A stretch of 64,000 bases of DNA from Bacterioplanoides pacificum. GTDB lineage: Bacteria; Pseudomonadota; Gammaproteobacteria; Pseudomonadales; Oceanobacteraceae. Both the position numbers and the translations under genes were made by a program. The stretch spans positions 124,001 to 188,000 of the forward strand of contig NZ_JBHRYB010000001.1 of NCBI RefSeq assembly GCF_042648445.1. Reading direction: 5' to 3'. Positions 42,886-52,277 of this stretch are shown piece by piece; the stretch's first letter is position 1, and every line of letters starts with the position of its first letter. The notes beneath the pieces were generated by a model. The model saw nothing but the letters and a program-made list of their open reading frames with translations. It made no database searches and was not told where the DNA came from.

Positions 42886-43245
42886 TCAGATCTGAATATT
42901 GCTTTCTATTTCCAGCACTTTTCGGCGGGCTAGTGCCAGGTTGGCATTTGGGCGATCCAGTACCAGGTAGATAAATAATCCACTGTGCAGACTGGTTGGC
43001 CGCAGGATGTGCAGCTGATTGCTGAGGGTGATCAGCATATCTTCGATATCCCCCTCAATACCCAGTGACTGAATGGTTTTCAGCTTGGCTTTGATGACTT
43101 CGGAGTTACCGGCGGCAGCCAGGTCCAGGTCGACACCACCACCCTGTTGTCCGAGCACCATGCCGGAGTCGTAATCAACAATGCAGCAGCCCATCGCACC
43201 AGTAATAGCCATCAACTGGTCGAGGCTTTGTTCGATATTGTTCAT
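42886..43245 (-). CDS. Roadblock/LC7-domain protein, proximal
   Basis: This 119-residue protein has the roadblock fold pattern: helix SLDQLMAITGAMGCCIVDYDSGMVLG, a Gly/Asp loop, helix SEVIKAKLKTIQSLG, then strands EDMLITLSNQLHILRP and GLFIYLVLDRPNANLALARRKV. It is the first gene of a four-gene minus-strand cluster (roadblock, BLUF-like, GTPase, roadblock), 38 bases before the BLUF-like gene. The two roadblock proteins are clearly different in sequence, so they may form a heterodimer or act on separate steps. The upstream 43246-43579 gap is AT-rich and divergent. Confidence 0.78.
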   Translation of the reverse strand: MNNIEQSLDQLMAITGAMGCCIVDYDSGMVLGQQGGGVDLDLAAAGNSEVIKAKLKTIQSLGIEGDIEDMLITLSNQLHILRPTSLHSGLFIYLVLDRPNANLALARRKVLEIESNIQI

Positions 43246-43579
43246 CTGAAAAGTCCTGAAGGAAGAAAGAAGGGAAAATGTCCAAAATATGCAACTTAAT
43301 ACTTATAAAAATATGATACGAGTATTTCACCTATTCGCAACGGATCGTGGCGCATTTTTACAAATGTTTAACAACTAACCACTTTTATATGGTTTTTATC
43401 AGCAAGCGCCGGATTGAACCATCGTTCAGGACTTTTGGAGCCAGTTGGTACTTATTTATTGCATTTGTTTTCCCTGAGGCAGTATTCTCCGGCCAGATCT
43501 CTGCATTGCTGGCCGGAATTAACCGCCGCCGATGCTGTCATCGCGACCAAAGCCAACAATAAAAAACAGGTGGCTCACC

Positions 43580-44611
43580 ATGAAAACTTCTCTGACGATC
43601 GCGCTGGGTAGCGCATTAACTCTGGCTTCGGCAACCAGTCAGGCTTTTACTCAGCCTACGCACAAACGCATTGTGACCGATGCCGTGGCTTATATGCAGG
43701 CGCATCCGGATTCCACCAACTTCGCTAAGTTAAAAGCTGCTGCCAATGCCGCCGGTTACAGCGTCGCCCAGTTTGCCGATGCCATTGGCCAGGGTGCTTA
43801 TGATGTGGATGACTTTTCTGACACCTACCTGTGTGGTGCCGTGACCGGTGATTGTGTCCAGGCGCCGGTATTTGGTGTCGGCAGTTTTGTCGCCACGTAT
43901 ACCGCCTGGTGGCACTTCCAGAACCATTCGCGCAGCGGTGATGTGCACGGTAACGATATCCCGGGCTACAACAACTCGCAGATTCCGGTGAAAGGGACTG
44001 AAGACAGTTTGCTGGCCACCTGGCTGGTGGGTGATCACCTTGATGATGGTAACGGTGGCATGACCGGCTGGTGTTTCTGGTGGAGCTGTGCCGAAGACTC
44101 GGAATACAATTCTTACGGCATTACCGAGCGTAATTACCGCCTCGACAGTTATTCGTCGAAATCGCATTACGACGACTTTGAAGATGCGGCATTCCAGCCG
44201 ATCGATAACCTGGGCCAGTACTGGTACAACGAGTTTCTGAAACGGCCAACCGCACAGACGCTGGGTTTTGCTTTGCACACCACCGATCTGCTGCAACCGC
44301 ATCACACCTGGTCAACCTCAGCAAACCACCACGGTGGCTGGGAATCCTGGGTGGAAGATAATTACGATGCCAAAAACATGAATGACGATGCCGCGGTTAC
44401 CTCCGCACTGGCAGCCTTTACTCCGCTGCCAGCCGGGCAGAATGATATCCGGCCGTTATTAACGGAAGGTGGTGCCATTTCTTATGGCCTGGGTGGTATC
44501 GTGCTGAGCAGCACCAGTGATGCCGACCGCTCAGAAGTGGCGGGTATTGTGATTCCGCATGCCATTGCGATGACGGTTCACGTACTGAATCACGCTGCCG
44601 AACGTTTCTGA
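43580..44611 (+). CDS. Secreted zinc-dependent phospholipase C / P1-nuclease-like protein
   Basis: The 343 residues begin with a signal peptide ending SATSQA; the mature end is FTQPTHKRIVTDA, where relatives have an N-terminal zinc-binding Trp/His pair. His- and Asp-rich blocks typical of the zinc phospholipase C/S1-P1 nuclease fold follow: WWHFQNH, LVGDHLDDGNGG, GFALHTTDLLQPHHTWST and NHHGGWESWVEDNY. It is probably an exported phosphodiesterase or phospholipase; which of the two cannot be told. The ATG at 43580 has a CAGGTGG site. A terminator follows. Confidence 0.75.
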   Translation: MKTSLTIALGSALTLASATSQAFTQPTHKRIVTDAVAYMQAHPDSTNFAKLKAAANAAGYSVAQFADAIGQGAYDVDDFSDTYLCGAVTGDCVQAPVFGVGSFVATYTAWWHFQNHSRSGDVHGNDIPGYNNSQIPVKGTEDSLLATWLVGDHLDDGNGGMTGWCFWWSCAEDSEYNSYGITERNYRLDSYSSKSHYDDFEDAAFQPIDNLGQYWYNEFLKRPTAQTLGFALHTTDLLQPHHTWSTSANHHGGWESWVEDNYDAKNMNDDAAVTSALAAFTPLPAGQNDIRPLLTEGGAISYGLGGIVLSSTSDADRSEVAGIVIPHAIAMTVHVLNHAAERF

Positions 44612-44637
44612 TTCACCTCTGCTGAACGACTCACCTC

Positions 44638-44661
44638 AGGCGGGCACAGTCCCGCCTTTTT
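44638..44661 (+). terminator. Rho-independent terminator after the phospholipase-like gene
   Basis: AGGCGGG pairs with CCCGCCT, loop of five to six, ending in five T residues. Confidence 0.88.
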
Positions 44662-44689
44662 GTTAACATTTTTTCAGACGGATACTGTT

Positions 44690-46018
44690 GTGAAACTGCT
44701 ACTTCTCAGCCTGCTGTTGTTTTGTGCGCCATTGCAGGCGGCCATTCGTTACGATATCGATGATCCGCAACAGCTGGCGCGGGTGAATGATTTAACTCTC
44801 AGTGCTACGGTGGTGGAGATTTTCTGGCAGGCTTATAACCATCCGAGCCGGCCACTGAGTCCACCGCAGGCGATGCAGCGGATTATCGACGATGCATTAT
44901 TGGCCGCTCATGCCCGTCAGACATTAACGCCACAACAGTTGCAGCAGGAAAATGCGGTCGGATTTTTACTGCAGGTACAACAGCAGGACAGGGCAACCGC
45001 GCTGTTACGCAAGTATTACGAAAAACCTCTGTATCAGGCGATACAACAATTACCCGGCAGCAGTCTGGATGGTATTTATCAGTTTGCTGAGGAAATAAAC
45101 GAACAATGGCTGCAACAACATTTTGCCCTGTTATCCCGGGTTAATATTGAAGCGACCGCAGCGCAGCAGCAACTGGCCGAAAACACTGTGATTGCCCGGG
45201 TCAGACTGGCCGGCAACAGCCACACTCTGAGCTTGTGGGATATTTACCGGCGCCAGAATGTACAGGGCCGGCTGGCCATTCATAACGCCGACCTGCAGTT
45301 TCTGCGTGGCCAGGCGAAACAGCGGGCCGGTTCGTTATTTGTCCTCGACTGGACGCAACGGAAAATGGGCGAAAAGGATTTTAACGCTGTTTTTCAGATC
45401 GTAAAAAACGAACAGGATAAAGCCACGTTATTACGCAATATGGGATTGTACGCCGATGTCCACGATGACAATCCGGTGTTACGTGATGCCGCTAAAAAAG
45501 TAACCGAGGCTCAGGTAAAAGCCTTTTATCAGGCAAATAAACAGGAATTTAAAGTGGTGGAAAAAGTCCGTGCCCGGCATATCCGGGTACAGACTCAGCA
45601 GCTGGCTGATGAAGTTCATGAGGCGTTAAAAAACGGTCTGGAATTTTCTGTCGCCGTCAGTCGTTATTCGGTCGCCGATGATAAACACAATACCCCGGCC
45701 GGTGATCTTGGCTGGCTGAAACGTGCTGATAAAAACCGCAACTGGTTATATTCCGTGGCATTTACTCAGCCACAGGGCGCGTTTTCGATGCCGTTTCGCA
45801 GCCCTCAGAATCAGGGGGATATCGTCTATGAAATTGTTTATATCGACGAGCGGGTGGATGGCTTTTTGCCATTAACAGATCCAACCGTACGTTATGAAGC
45901 CAGCCGCGACGTGGCATTAAAACAATTAAAAAATGATTTTTATCAGCTGCAGCAAAGGTTGCGTCAGCAGGCTGATATTTCTCTGAATAAACGGGCGCTA
46001 ACAGCGGCAACTGATTAA
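44690..46018 (+). CDS. Periplasmic parvulin-type peptidyl-prolyl isomerase
   Basis: The GTG at 44690 gives a signal peptide (KLLLLSLLLFCAPLQA) and 442 residues. An N-terminal helical SurA-like region is followed by a parvulin domain (about 295-400) with VRARHIRVQTQQLADEVHEAL, the FSVAVSRYSVADDKHNTPAGDLGWLKR block and the IVYEIVYIDERVDG end. It should help fold exported proteins. It differs from SurA in having one recognisable parvulin domain. The next gene starts ten bases downstream, so the two are likely cotranscribed. Confidence 0.82.
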   Translation: MKLLLLSLLLFCAPLQAAIRYDIDDPQQLARVNDLTLSATVVEIFWQAYNHPSRPLSPPQAMQRIIDDALLAAHARQTLTPQQLQQENAVGFLLQVQQQDRATALLRKYYEKPLYQAIQQLPGSSLDGIYQFAEEINEQWLQQHFALLSRVNIEATAAQQQLAENTVIARVRLAGNSHTLSLWDIYRRQNVQGRLAIHNADLQFLRGQAKQRAGSLFVLDWTQRKMGEKDFNAVFQIVKNEQDKATLLRNMGLYADVHDDNPVLRDAAKKVTEAQVKAFYQANKQEFKVVEKVRARHIRVQTQQLADEVHEALKNGLEFSVAVSRYSVADDKHNTPAGDLGWLKRADKNRNWLYSVAFTQPQGAFSMPFRSPQNQGDIVYEIVYIDERVDGFLPLTDPTVRYEASRDVALKQLKNDFYQLQQRLRQQADISLNKRALTAATD

Positions 46019-46028
46019 CGGAGTCGAT

Positions 46029-46685
46029 ATGTGGAAATGGTGGCTGGCTGGGTTCACGTTACTGGCCGTGTTGGTTTACGCGTTACGGCCGCAGCCTCAA
46101 GTACGGGTAACGGCCACGGTTGCCGGCCCGCAAACCGCTGAACAGCAACCGCAGGCGAGTGCAGCGCTTATCGCAGAAACTCCGGCGGCGGTTGTATTGC
46201 CGCAGCCGGACGATCAGCCTGGCGCCACTGCTGCACTGACGGAAGCCGCTGTTATAATACCGCGCCCGGAAGTGGTGGAGTCATTACGTGAGGCCCGGCT
46301 GAACGGTGATTCACGTACACCGCCACTGAACCAGTCGCGCCAGCGTGATGAGTTGCCGAGCGCAGAGCAGTTGCAGGATCCGGAGCTGTATCAGCAATAC
46401 GAACGGCGCCAGCAACAACGTATGTACCGTGCTTATGTCGAAGCCAGCAAAATTAAAGTGGCGGAACTGGAGAAAATGATCGAACGTGGCCGCCGCGAAG
46501 GCATCAGTGCCGAACAGATTGCTTTTGCCGAACAAAAAGCGCAGGGCATTCAGCAGATGGCTGAGCAGTTGCAACAGCAACACCCGGAAATTATGGCTGA
46601 TGATTTTGCCCCGGCGGATGACTGGCTGACGCCACCGGCTCCGCGCCAGCAGGGGGCGGAGCAAGGACAACAAGCCGTTCAGTGA
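46029..46685 (+). CDS. Membrane-anchored protein with Pro/Gln-rich linker and coiled coil, unknown
   Basis: The 218 residues have one hydrophobic N-terminal anchor (about 4-19). An Ala/Gln/Pro-rich low-complexity region follows to about 85, then a charged helical part (about 110-190: QYERRQQQRMYRAYVEASKI and neighbours) that looks like a coiled coil, and a Pro/Gln-rich end. No family is recognised. It follows the parvulin gene closely and may work with it in the envelope. Base use is similar to its neighbours. Confidence 0.6.
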   Translation: MWKWWLAGFTLLAVLVYALRPQPQVRVTATVAGPQTAEQQPQASAALIAETPAAVVLPQPDDQPGATAALTEAAVIIPRPEVVESLREARLNGDSRTPPLNQSRQRDELPSAEQLQDPELYQQYERRQQQRMYRAYVEASKIKVAELEKMIERGRREGISAEQIAFAEQKAQGIQQMAEQLQQQHPEIMADDFAPADDWLTPPAPRQQGAEQGQQAVQ

Positions 46686-46707
46686 AAGAGCGTTTAGTGT
46701 TACAGGC

Positions 46708-46732
46708 AAAAAAAGAGGCGATAAAAATCGCC
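46708..46732 (-). terminator. Minus-strand terminator after the SufE-like gene
   Basis: On the minus strand GGCGAT-TTTT-ATCGCC is followed by TCTTTTTTT, about 135 bases beyond the SufE-like gene's stop. The gap 46733-46865 holds no recognisable gene. Confidence 0.7.
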
Positions 46733-46865
46733 CGCAAATAAGAGTGGAATAACGCAATCTACAGGGATTTTACGCCAGTAACAATCATTGGATGGCAAAA
46801 GTCCTTTTTTTGTTATCGGACTAATGGCACCGCAGTCTAAGGTTGATGCCTTATTGTGCGACGTA

Positions 46866-47303
46866 TTAATTTTTTGCTGTGCGGGCGGTATCCTGAATTT
46901 TCTGCACCATGGCACGCAGACCATTGCCGCGGGTCGGACTCAGGTGCTTCACCAGATCGACGCCGTCAAAATACTGCTCGATATCAAATTCGAGAATCTG
47001 CTGCGCCGTTTTATGATTATAAGCCGCCAGCACCACTCCTAATAAACCACGCACGATATGAGCGTCGGAGTCGGCTTCGAAGGTTAATACGCCGTCATTT
47101 AATTCACTGTCGATCCACACCTGGCTCTGACAACCGCGCAATAAATAATCGTCGGTTTTTTTCTCATCCGCCATCGCCGGTAGTTGTTTACCGAGGTCGA
47201 TAATGTATTTGTAGCGCTCTTCCCAGTCGTCGAAAAATCCCAGGGTATCGAGAATATCGTCGCTGCTGATGTCGCTGCCAAAAGTGTTTTGAGTAATAGC
47301 CAT
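46866..47303 (-). CDS. SufE/CsdE-family cysteine desulfurase sulfur acceptor
   Basis: SufE-family proteins take persulfide sulfur from a cysteine desulfurase for Fe-S or other sulfur transfer. The 145 residues show WEERYKYIIDLGKQLPAM, the active-site Cys in LLRGCQSQVWID, and HIVRGLLGVVLAAYN. Length fits. No desulfurase gene is adjacent in this window; the gene follows dapC by 11 bases, and dapC/dapD/csd-type genes cluster in pseudomonads, which favours CsdE. Confidence 0.88.
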   Translation of the reverse strand: MAITQNTFGSDISSDDILDTLGFFDDWEERYKYIIDLGKQLPAMADEKKTDDYLLRGCQSQVWIDSELNDGVLTFEADSDAHIVRGLLGVVLAAYNHKTAQQILEFDIEQYFDGVDLVKHLSPTRGNGLRAMVQKIQDTARTAKN

Positions 47304-47314
47304 AATAATATCTG

Positions 47315-48508
47315 TTACAGAGTTTCGATAAATTGACGCATCCGGCTGGCCGCTTCAATGCATTCTTTCACACTGGCCACCAGCGCCATACGGATACGGT
47401 TAGCGCCGGGATTAATGCCGTCGACGGTGCGTGATAAATAACTGCCGGGTAAGACCGTGACCTGTTGCCTGGCGTATAGCTGCTGCGCAAAGGTTTCTTC
47501 GTTAATCGGGGTTTTGGGCCATAAATAGAAGCTGGCATCGGTTTGCCGGACATCCAGTACCGGTTGCAGAATATCCAGTACGGCGGCAAATTTAAGGCTG
47601 TACTGGCGGCGGTTTTCGGCCACGTGTTGTTCGTCGCCCCAGGCCGCGATACTGGCTAACTGAGTCTGCAGCGGCATCGCACAACCGTGATAGGTCCGGT
47701 ACAACAGGAACGGTTTTAACAGCTCGGCATCACCGGCAATAAACCCGGAGCGTAATCCCGGAAGATTGGAGCGTTTGGATAACGAATGGAACACCACACA
47801 ACGTTTGTAGTCGTGACGACCAAGTTGTTCACAGGCCTGTAACAGGCCAATCGGTGCCTCTTTACCATCGACATAAATTTCTGAATAACATTCGTCGCTG
47901 GCGATAATAAAGTCGTGTTCATCGGCCAGTTGCAATAGCTTTTGCAGTTGTTCGAACGGAATCACGGCACCGGTCGGGTTGCCGGGGGAACACAGGAATA
48001 ATAACTGGCAGTCCTGCCAGACATCGGCGCTGATGGCGTCGAAATCGGGCATAAAACCGTTTTCTTCCAGGCAGGGTAAAAAGTGTGGAGTGGCGCCGGC
48101 CAGATAAGCAGCCCCCTCATAGATCTGATAAAACGGATTCGGGCTCAGTACCAGTGGCTTGCTGGCGCTGCGGTCGATGGCCGCCTGGGTAAAGGCAAAA
48201 ATGGCTTCACGGGTGCCGTTCACCGGAATCACCTGGGTTTGTGCATCCACGGTGCTCAGTTTAAAGCGTTGTTGCAGCCAGTCGGCAATCGCCTGACTCA
48301 GTTCCGGCAGACCTTTGGTGGTGGGGTAATTCTCCAGCCGGGCGATATTGTCGATCAGCGCCTGTTGCACAAAGTCCGGTGCCGGGTGTTTGGGTTCCCC
48401 GATCGATAGGGCGATATGCGCCAGACTGGTGTCTGCTGTCACAGCCGCTTTTAACGCGGTCAGTTTTTCGAACGGGTAGGGTTGTAATTTGCTAAGATCC
48501 GGGTTCAT
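47315..48508 (-). CDS. dapC: Succinyldiaminopimelate aminotransferase
   Basis: DapC transfers an amino group to the succinylated keto acid in lysine/diaminopimelate synthesis, using PLP. The start at 48508 gives 397 residues, MNPDLSKLQPYPFEKL, as in the family; the long upstream frame has no conserved sequence. Blocks include LSIGEPKHPAP, VIPVNGTREAIFAFTQA, CSPGNPTGAVIP, and the PLP Lys in VVFHSLSKRSNLPGLRSGF. Together with lysC this window carries two steps of the aspartate/lysine pathway. It lies just upstream of the SufE-like gene. Confidence 0.93.
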   Translation of the reverse strand: MNPDLSKLQPYPFEKLTALKAAVTADTSLAHIALSIGEPKHPAPDFVQQALIDNIARLENYPTTKGLPELSQAIADWLQQRFKLSTVDAQTQVIPVNGTREAIFAFTQAAIDRSASKPLVLSPNPFYQIYEGAAYLAGATPHFLPCLEENGFMPDFDAISADVWQDCQLLFLCSPGNPTGAVIPFEQLQKLLQLADEHDFIIASDECYSEIYVDGKEAPIGLLQACEQLGRHDYKRCVVFHSLSKRSNLPGLRSGFIAGDAELLKPFLLYRTYHGCAMPLQTQLASIAAWGDEQHVAENRRQYSLKFAAVLDILQPVLDVRQTDASFYLWPKTPINEETFAQQLYARQQVTVLPGSYLSRTVDGINPGANRIRMALVASVKECIEAASRMRQFIETL

Positions 48509-48676
48509 GCTGCACCAATGCCAGTTATAACGGTTTTTGCCGGTGGCGCAGTATATCAGCTTGTTATTCAGGCTGCTTACTGTCGGCCATGCTGGTTGGC
48601 TGCCAGCGATAATAGATACTCGCCCGATAACTTGAGATAAGCCAGGGCCCGGATGCCCCGGCGGTAGTTTAATCCA

Positions 48677-50512
48677 ATGATGAATGTGTATAACCTTGCC
48701 CGTGGCACCTGGCTGCTGTTGTGTCTGCTGATGTTGCAGTGTTTCTGGCTGTCGCCGGCCCATGCATTGAGCGCGGAACAGGGTCAGCTGGACGCTTTTT
48801 CCTGGGACCCGCGCAAACAACCGTTGCCGCTGGATGGCGCCTGGGCGATCGACTGGAAACAGTTGCAGCCCGGTGATCTGTGGAAGCAGCCGGACTCGCC
48901 CTGGTTTAACATGCCTTCCACCTGGGATCGCAGTGGTTCCGCTGGCTGGAACTATCCTGGCCAGGGGTATGCCAGCTATACCTTGCAGATTGTTAACCTG
49001 CCCGGGCGTTACGAATACGCCATCTTTATTCCGGAAATTGCCACCGCTTTTCGTTTATTCGCCAATGGCCGGCTGATCGCTGAAGGCGGTCATGTGGCCG
49101 ACAATGCCGCCGCCGCACAGGCCTATGCCGGTAATCGTCTGGCGGTGCTGGGCGCAGCCGATGACGGCCAGTTGCGTTTGTTGCTGCAGGTTTCCAATTT
49201 TCATCATCACACCGGGGGGCCGTGGCAGAGCCTGAGTATCGGGCCGCGTGACCAGATGGTGAGCGATTATTACGCCGCGATGGTGTATGAAGCTCTGATC
49301 GCGTCACTGATGGTGGCGATGGCGGTGTTGCTGATACTGGAATATGTGGCTGACCGGCGTGACCTGACCGGTTTATGGCTGGGGCTGTTTGCGCTGGCGC
49401 TGGGCATTCGCATCGGCATCAGCGGTTACGCGCCGTTTTATTGGCTATCCGCCGCCGAGCTGCCCTGGGAATGGCATATGCGACTGACCTACATCAGCAT
49501 GATGATCAGCCCGGTGTTATTTTTGTCCTGGGTGCAGGCCTGTTTCCCGTGGGATTTATCGCGCCGCATGGTGCAGGTGGTGAGTGTGCCATTTGTCGTC
49601 AGTGTGGTGTTATGTGCGCTGTTACCGGCATTTTATTTTACTCAGCTATTAGGCCTGTTCAGTATTCTGCTGTTGCTGGTGGTACTGGCCGGTTATTGGG
49701 TGGTGATTGTGGCGCTGGTGCGCCGGCGCCAGGGTGCACCACTGGTGTTGCTGGGGATGAGTGCGCTGGGTGTGGCGGTGATTCACGATGTGTTGCTCAA
49801 TAATCAGTTACTGGATTCCGGCCCCTGGCTGAACCTGGGGTTACTGGTGTTTATCCTGGCGCAAACCAGTAACTTTTTACGCCTGCGGGTATTTCAGCGG
49901 CGTCAGATTGAATTCCTCAGTCAGGAGCTGAGTGCTGCCAATCAGGAGCTGGAGCGGCGGGTGGAATTACGTACCCGCGATCTGGCCGACAAAGCCCAGG
50001 CACTGGAGCGGGCGAATAATCAGCTGCAGGTGCTGGCGAATGTCGATAGCCTGACCGGCCTGCTGAATCGCCGTGCTTTTATCGAACAGATGAAACAACT
50101 GAGTGAATTGCCGGTCAAAGTGGCCTTGTTATGGATTGATATCGACCACTTCAAACGGGTTAACGATACTTTTGGTCATGCCGCCGGGGATGAGGTACTG
50201 AGCCAGTTCGGCGCTATGATTCGACGGATCGGCCGCGACCAGGATCGCTGTGGCCGGCTGGGTGGTGAGGAGTTTGCCTTGTTATTGCTCGACTGTGACG
50301 AGCAGGGCGCCGTGCATTATGCCCGCCGTTTACAGGCCGCGATGCAGACACTGCATTTTGCTCAGTGGCCGGAGCTGAGCGACATCACTGCCAGTATCGG
50401 TATTGCCGTTGGCCGGTTGGGGGAAGACAGCTGGGAATCCCTGATTCATAACGCCGATGAAGCCATGTATCAGGTAAAACGCAACGGCCGTAACGGGTTC
50501 CGTTTCAGCTGA
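48677..50512 (+). CDS. Diguanylate cyclase with 7TMR-DISM sensor
   Basis: The 611 residues have a signal peptide ending PAHA and a periplasmic 7TMR-DISM extracellular domain (about 35-190) with the SAGWNYPGQGYASYTLQI segment. Seven membrane segments follow (about 200-400), then a coiled coil (LSAANQELERRVELRTRDLADK) and a GGDEF domain (about 450-611). The catalytic loop is GRLGGEEFALL and the substrate block is LLWIDIDHFKRVNDTFGHAAGDEVL, so it should make c-di-GMP. It overlaps the convergent EAL-GGDEF gene by eight bases. It is divergent from dapC (168-base gap). Confidence 0.9.
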   Translation: MMNVYNLARGTWLLLCLLMLQCFWLSPAHALSAEQGQLDAFSWDPRKQPLPLDGAWAIDWKQLQPGDLWKQPDSPWFNMPSTWDRSGSAGWNYPGQGYASYTLQIVNLPGRYEYAIFIPEIATAFRLFANGRLIAEGGHVADNAAAAQAYAGNRLAVLGAADDGQLRLLLQVSNFHHHTGGPWQSLSIGPRDQMVSDYYAAMVYEALIASLMVAMAVLLILEYVADRRDLTGLWLGLFALALGIRIGISGYAPFYWLSAAELPWEWHMRLTYISMMISPVLFLSWVQACFPWDLSRRMVQVVSVPFVVSVVLCALLPAFYFTQLLGLFSILLLLVVLAGYWVVIVALVRRRQGAPLVLLGMSALGVAVIHDVLLNNQLLDSGPWLNLGLLVFILAQTSNFLRLRVFQRRQIEFLSQELSAANQELERRVELRTRDLADKAQALERANNQLQVLANVDSLTGLLNRRAFIEQMKQLSELPVKVALLWIDIDHFKRVNDTFGHAAGDEVLSQFGAMIRRIGRDQDRCGRLGGEEFALLLLDCDEQGAVHYARRLQAAMQTLHFAQWPELSDITASIGIAVGRLGEDSWESLIHNADEAMYQVKRNGRNGFRFS

Positions 50513-52277
50513 CGGCGGCCAGCGTCTGTGGCAGATCGCCGGCCTGATCGGCGGTCAGGCAATAATAGCCGCTGCCCGCCTGTTGTTTGGCTTGTTTTTT
50601 CGCTTTGGCGGCCAGGTTCGCCATATGTTGTGCACTGCCGTTATCGATCAGCAGCGACGGCACCACACCAATCGAAATTCCCAGTAACGGGAACTGATCC
50701 TGCGCACCGGTACGATCACTGCCGCGGATATAACCGGCCTGCCAGTCCTGTTCGTTATGGTAGTCGCGCACGCCCTGGTCAAAGGCGTCGATCAGTTGCT
50801 GACACTGTTGCTGCAGATCCGCCGTTTCGCTGATAAAGACAAAATCATCACCGCCGATATGGCCGATAAAACAGGCCTGACTGCAATGTTGCTGTAACAG
50901 CTGGGCCAGCCAGCGTAATACCGAATCGCCCTGGCGATAGCCGTAATGGTCGTTATAGGGTTTAAAGAAATTCAGGTCGACGTAACACAGATGAAACTGC
51001 CGGCCGAGCTGCAGGCGGCGTTCAATTTCTTCATCAATCGGCACATTGCCGGGTAACAAGGTCAGCGGGTTAGCGTAGCGTGCTTTCTGTATCTGGTTTT
51101 CGGTGATGCGTTTCAGCAGATCTTTGGTATTGACCACGCCCTGATAACGTCCCATATGGGTGACGATAAAATGCTGGCGCAGGTAGTGATCTTCATCGTC
51201 GGTGATGATTTTACTGACGGCTTCCAGACTCATGGCTGCGTCCACAATTAAGGGGTCCTGCTGCATCATATGAGCCACGGTTTTGCGCTCATACAACGCC
51301 CGGCCATAAGGCAGGGAAAATATTTCCAGCAGTTTGCGGCGGTGTAACAGGCCAACCGGGCGGTCTTTTTCAAGCACAGGTAACGACATCAGCTGCTGAT
51401 CGAGGCGGAACTGATCATCGGCTTCCGCCAGGCTGGTATCGGCATGGATACAGCTGGCGGCAGAGCACAGCTGTGACACCGGTTGATCGAGAACACCAAA
51501 ATGACCGTGTTCGGCCGGCTGGCGTTCATTGCTGGGAATCAGTACTTCGGGCTGCAGCTGGGGTTTGCCCAATAAGAAACCCTGGCCCAGGTGAATCCCC
51601 AGATTGCGGATCAGTTGCAGCTCGGCTGGCTGTTCAATGCCTTCGGCGATGATTTCACACTTCAGCTGATCACACAGGTGAATAACCGAGGTCACAAACG
51701 CCTGTTTCACCGTATCCTGATCGATGCGGTCGATAAAATGGCGGTCGATTTTGACGTAGTCCGGTTTTACCTGCGACCACAACTTCAGGCCGGAATAACC
51801 GGTGCCCAGATCATCGATGGCGATGCCGTAGCCGAGCGCTTTCAGGCGGCTGAGCTGATGGATAAACTCATCCATATTGTTGATCGGAAAACGTTCCGAA
51901 ATTTCCAGTACCAGCTGTTGTGGCGCCAACCCCAGTTGTTTCAGGTAAGTGGTGAGATGGTTGATCTCCAGCGCTTTATCTTCCAGACACTGGGGCGAGA
52001 TATTCACAAACAACAGGCCAGTCAGGGCTGAATGGGAAAAATGATAGCTCGCCGCCCGCAGGCACAGGCGTTCCAGCTCAGTAACCCGGCCAAACTGCTG
52101 CGCCGCCTGAAACATCAGATCCGGCCGTTGCAACATATGACCGGGTTCACCCCGGGTCAGTGCTTCATGACCCAGCGGCTGATGATTGCGCAAATCAACA
52201 ATCGGCTGTAACACCGAAAACAAGGCTTCCCTGCTGAGCATATCTTCCAGGCTGACTTCCAGTAACTGTGGTGCCAT
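50505..52277 (-). CDS. EAL-CBS-GGDEF protein, probable c-di-GMP phosphodiesterase
   Basis: The 590 residues have, in order, an EAL domain (about 1-250), a CBS pair (about 275-395) and a C-terminal GGDEF domain (about 400-580). The EAL catalytic set is complete: EALTR, FVNISPQ, LEISER, IDDLGTGYSGL, DYVKIDRHF, EGIEQ and QGFLLGKP. The GGDEF motif reads GHIGGDDF, a variant that may be inactive or a GTP sensor. No signal peptide or membrane segment is seen, so it is cytosolic. With the neighbouring cyclase it forms an opposing pair. Confidence 0.9.
   Translation of the reverse strand: MAPQLLEVSLEDMLSREALFSVLQPIVDLRNHQPLGHEALTRGEPGHMLQRPDLMFQAAQQFGRVTELERLCLRAASYHFSHSALTGLLFVNISPQCLEDKALEINHLTTYLKQLGLAPQQLVLEISERFPINNMDEFIHQLSRLKALGYGIAIDDLGTGYSGLKLWSQVKPDYVKIDRHFIDRIDQDTVKQAFVTSVIHLCDQLKCEIIAEGIEQPAELQLIRNLGIHLGQGFLLGKPQLQPEVLIPSNERQPAEHGHFGVLDQPVSQLCSAASCIHADTSLAEADDQFRLDQQLMSLPVLEKDRPVGLLHRRKLLEIFSLPYGRALYERKTVAHMMQQDPLIVDAAMSLEAVSKIITDDEDHYLRQHFIVTHMGRYQGVVNTKDLLKRITENQIQKARYANPLTLLPGNVPIDEEIERRLQLGRQFHLCYVDLNFFKPYNDHYGYRQGDSVLRWLAQLLQQHCSQACFIGHIGGDDFVFISETADLQQQCQQLIDAFDQGVRDYHNEQDWQAGYIRGSDRTGAQDQFPLLGISIGVVPSLLIDNGSAQHMANLAAKAKKQAKQQAGSGYYCLTADQAGDLPQTLAAVS

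Noticed and set aside
48509..48820. N-terminal extension of DapC up to 48820
   Set aside because: The added residues are unrelated to the family, overlap the divergent cyclase gene, and the start at 48508 aligns with known DapC proteins.
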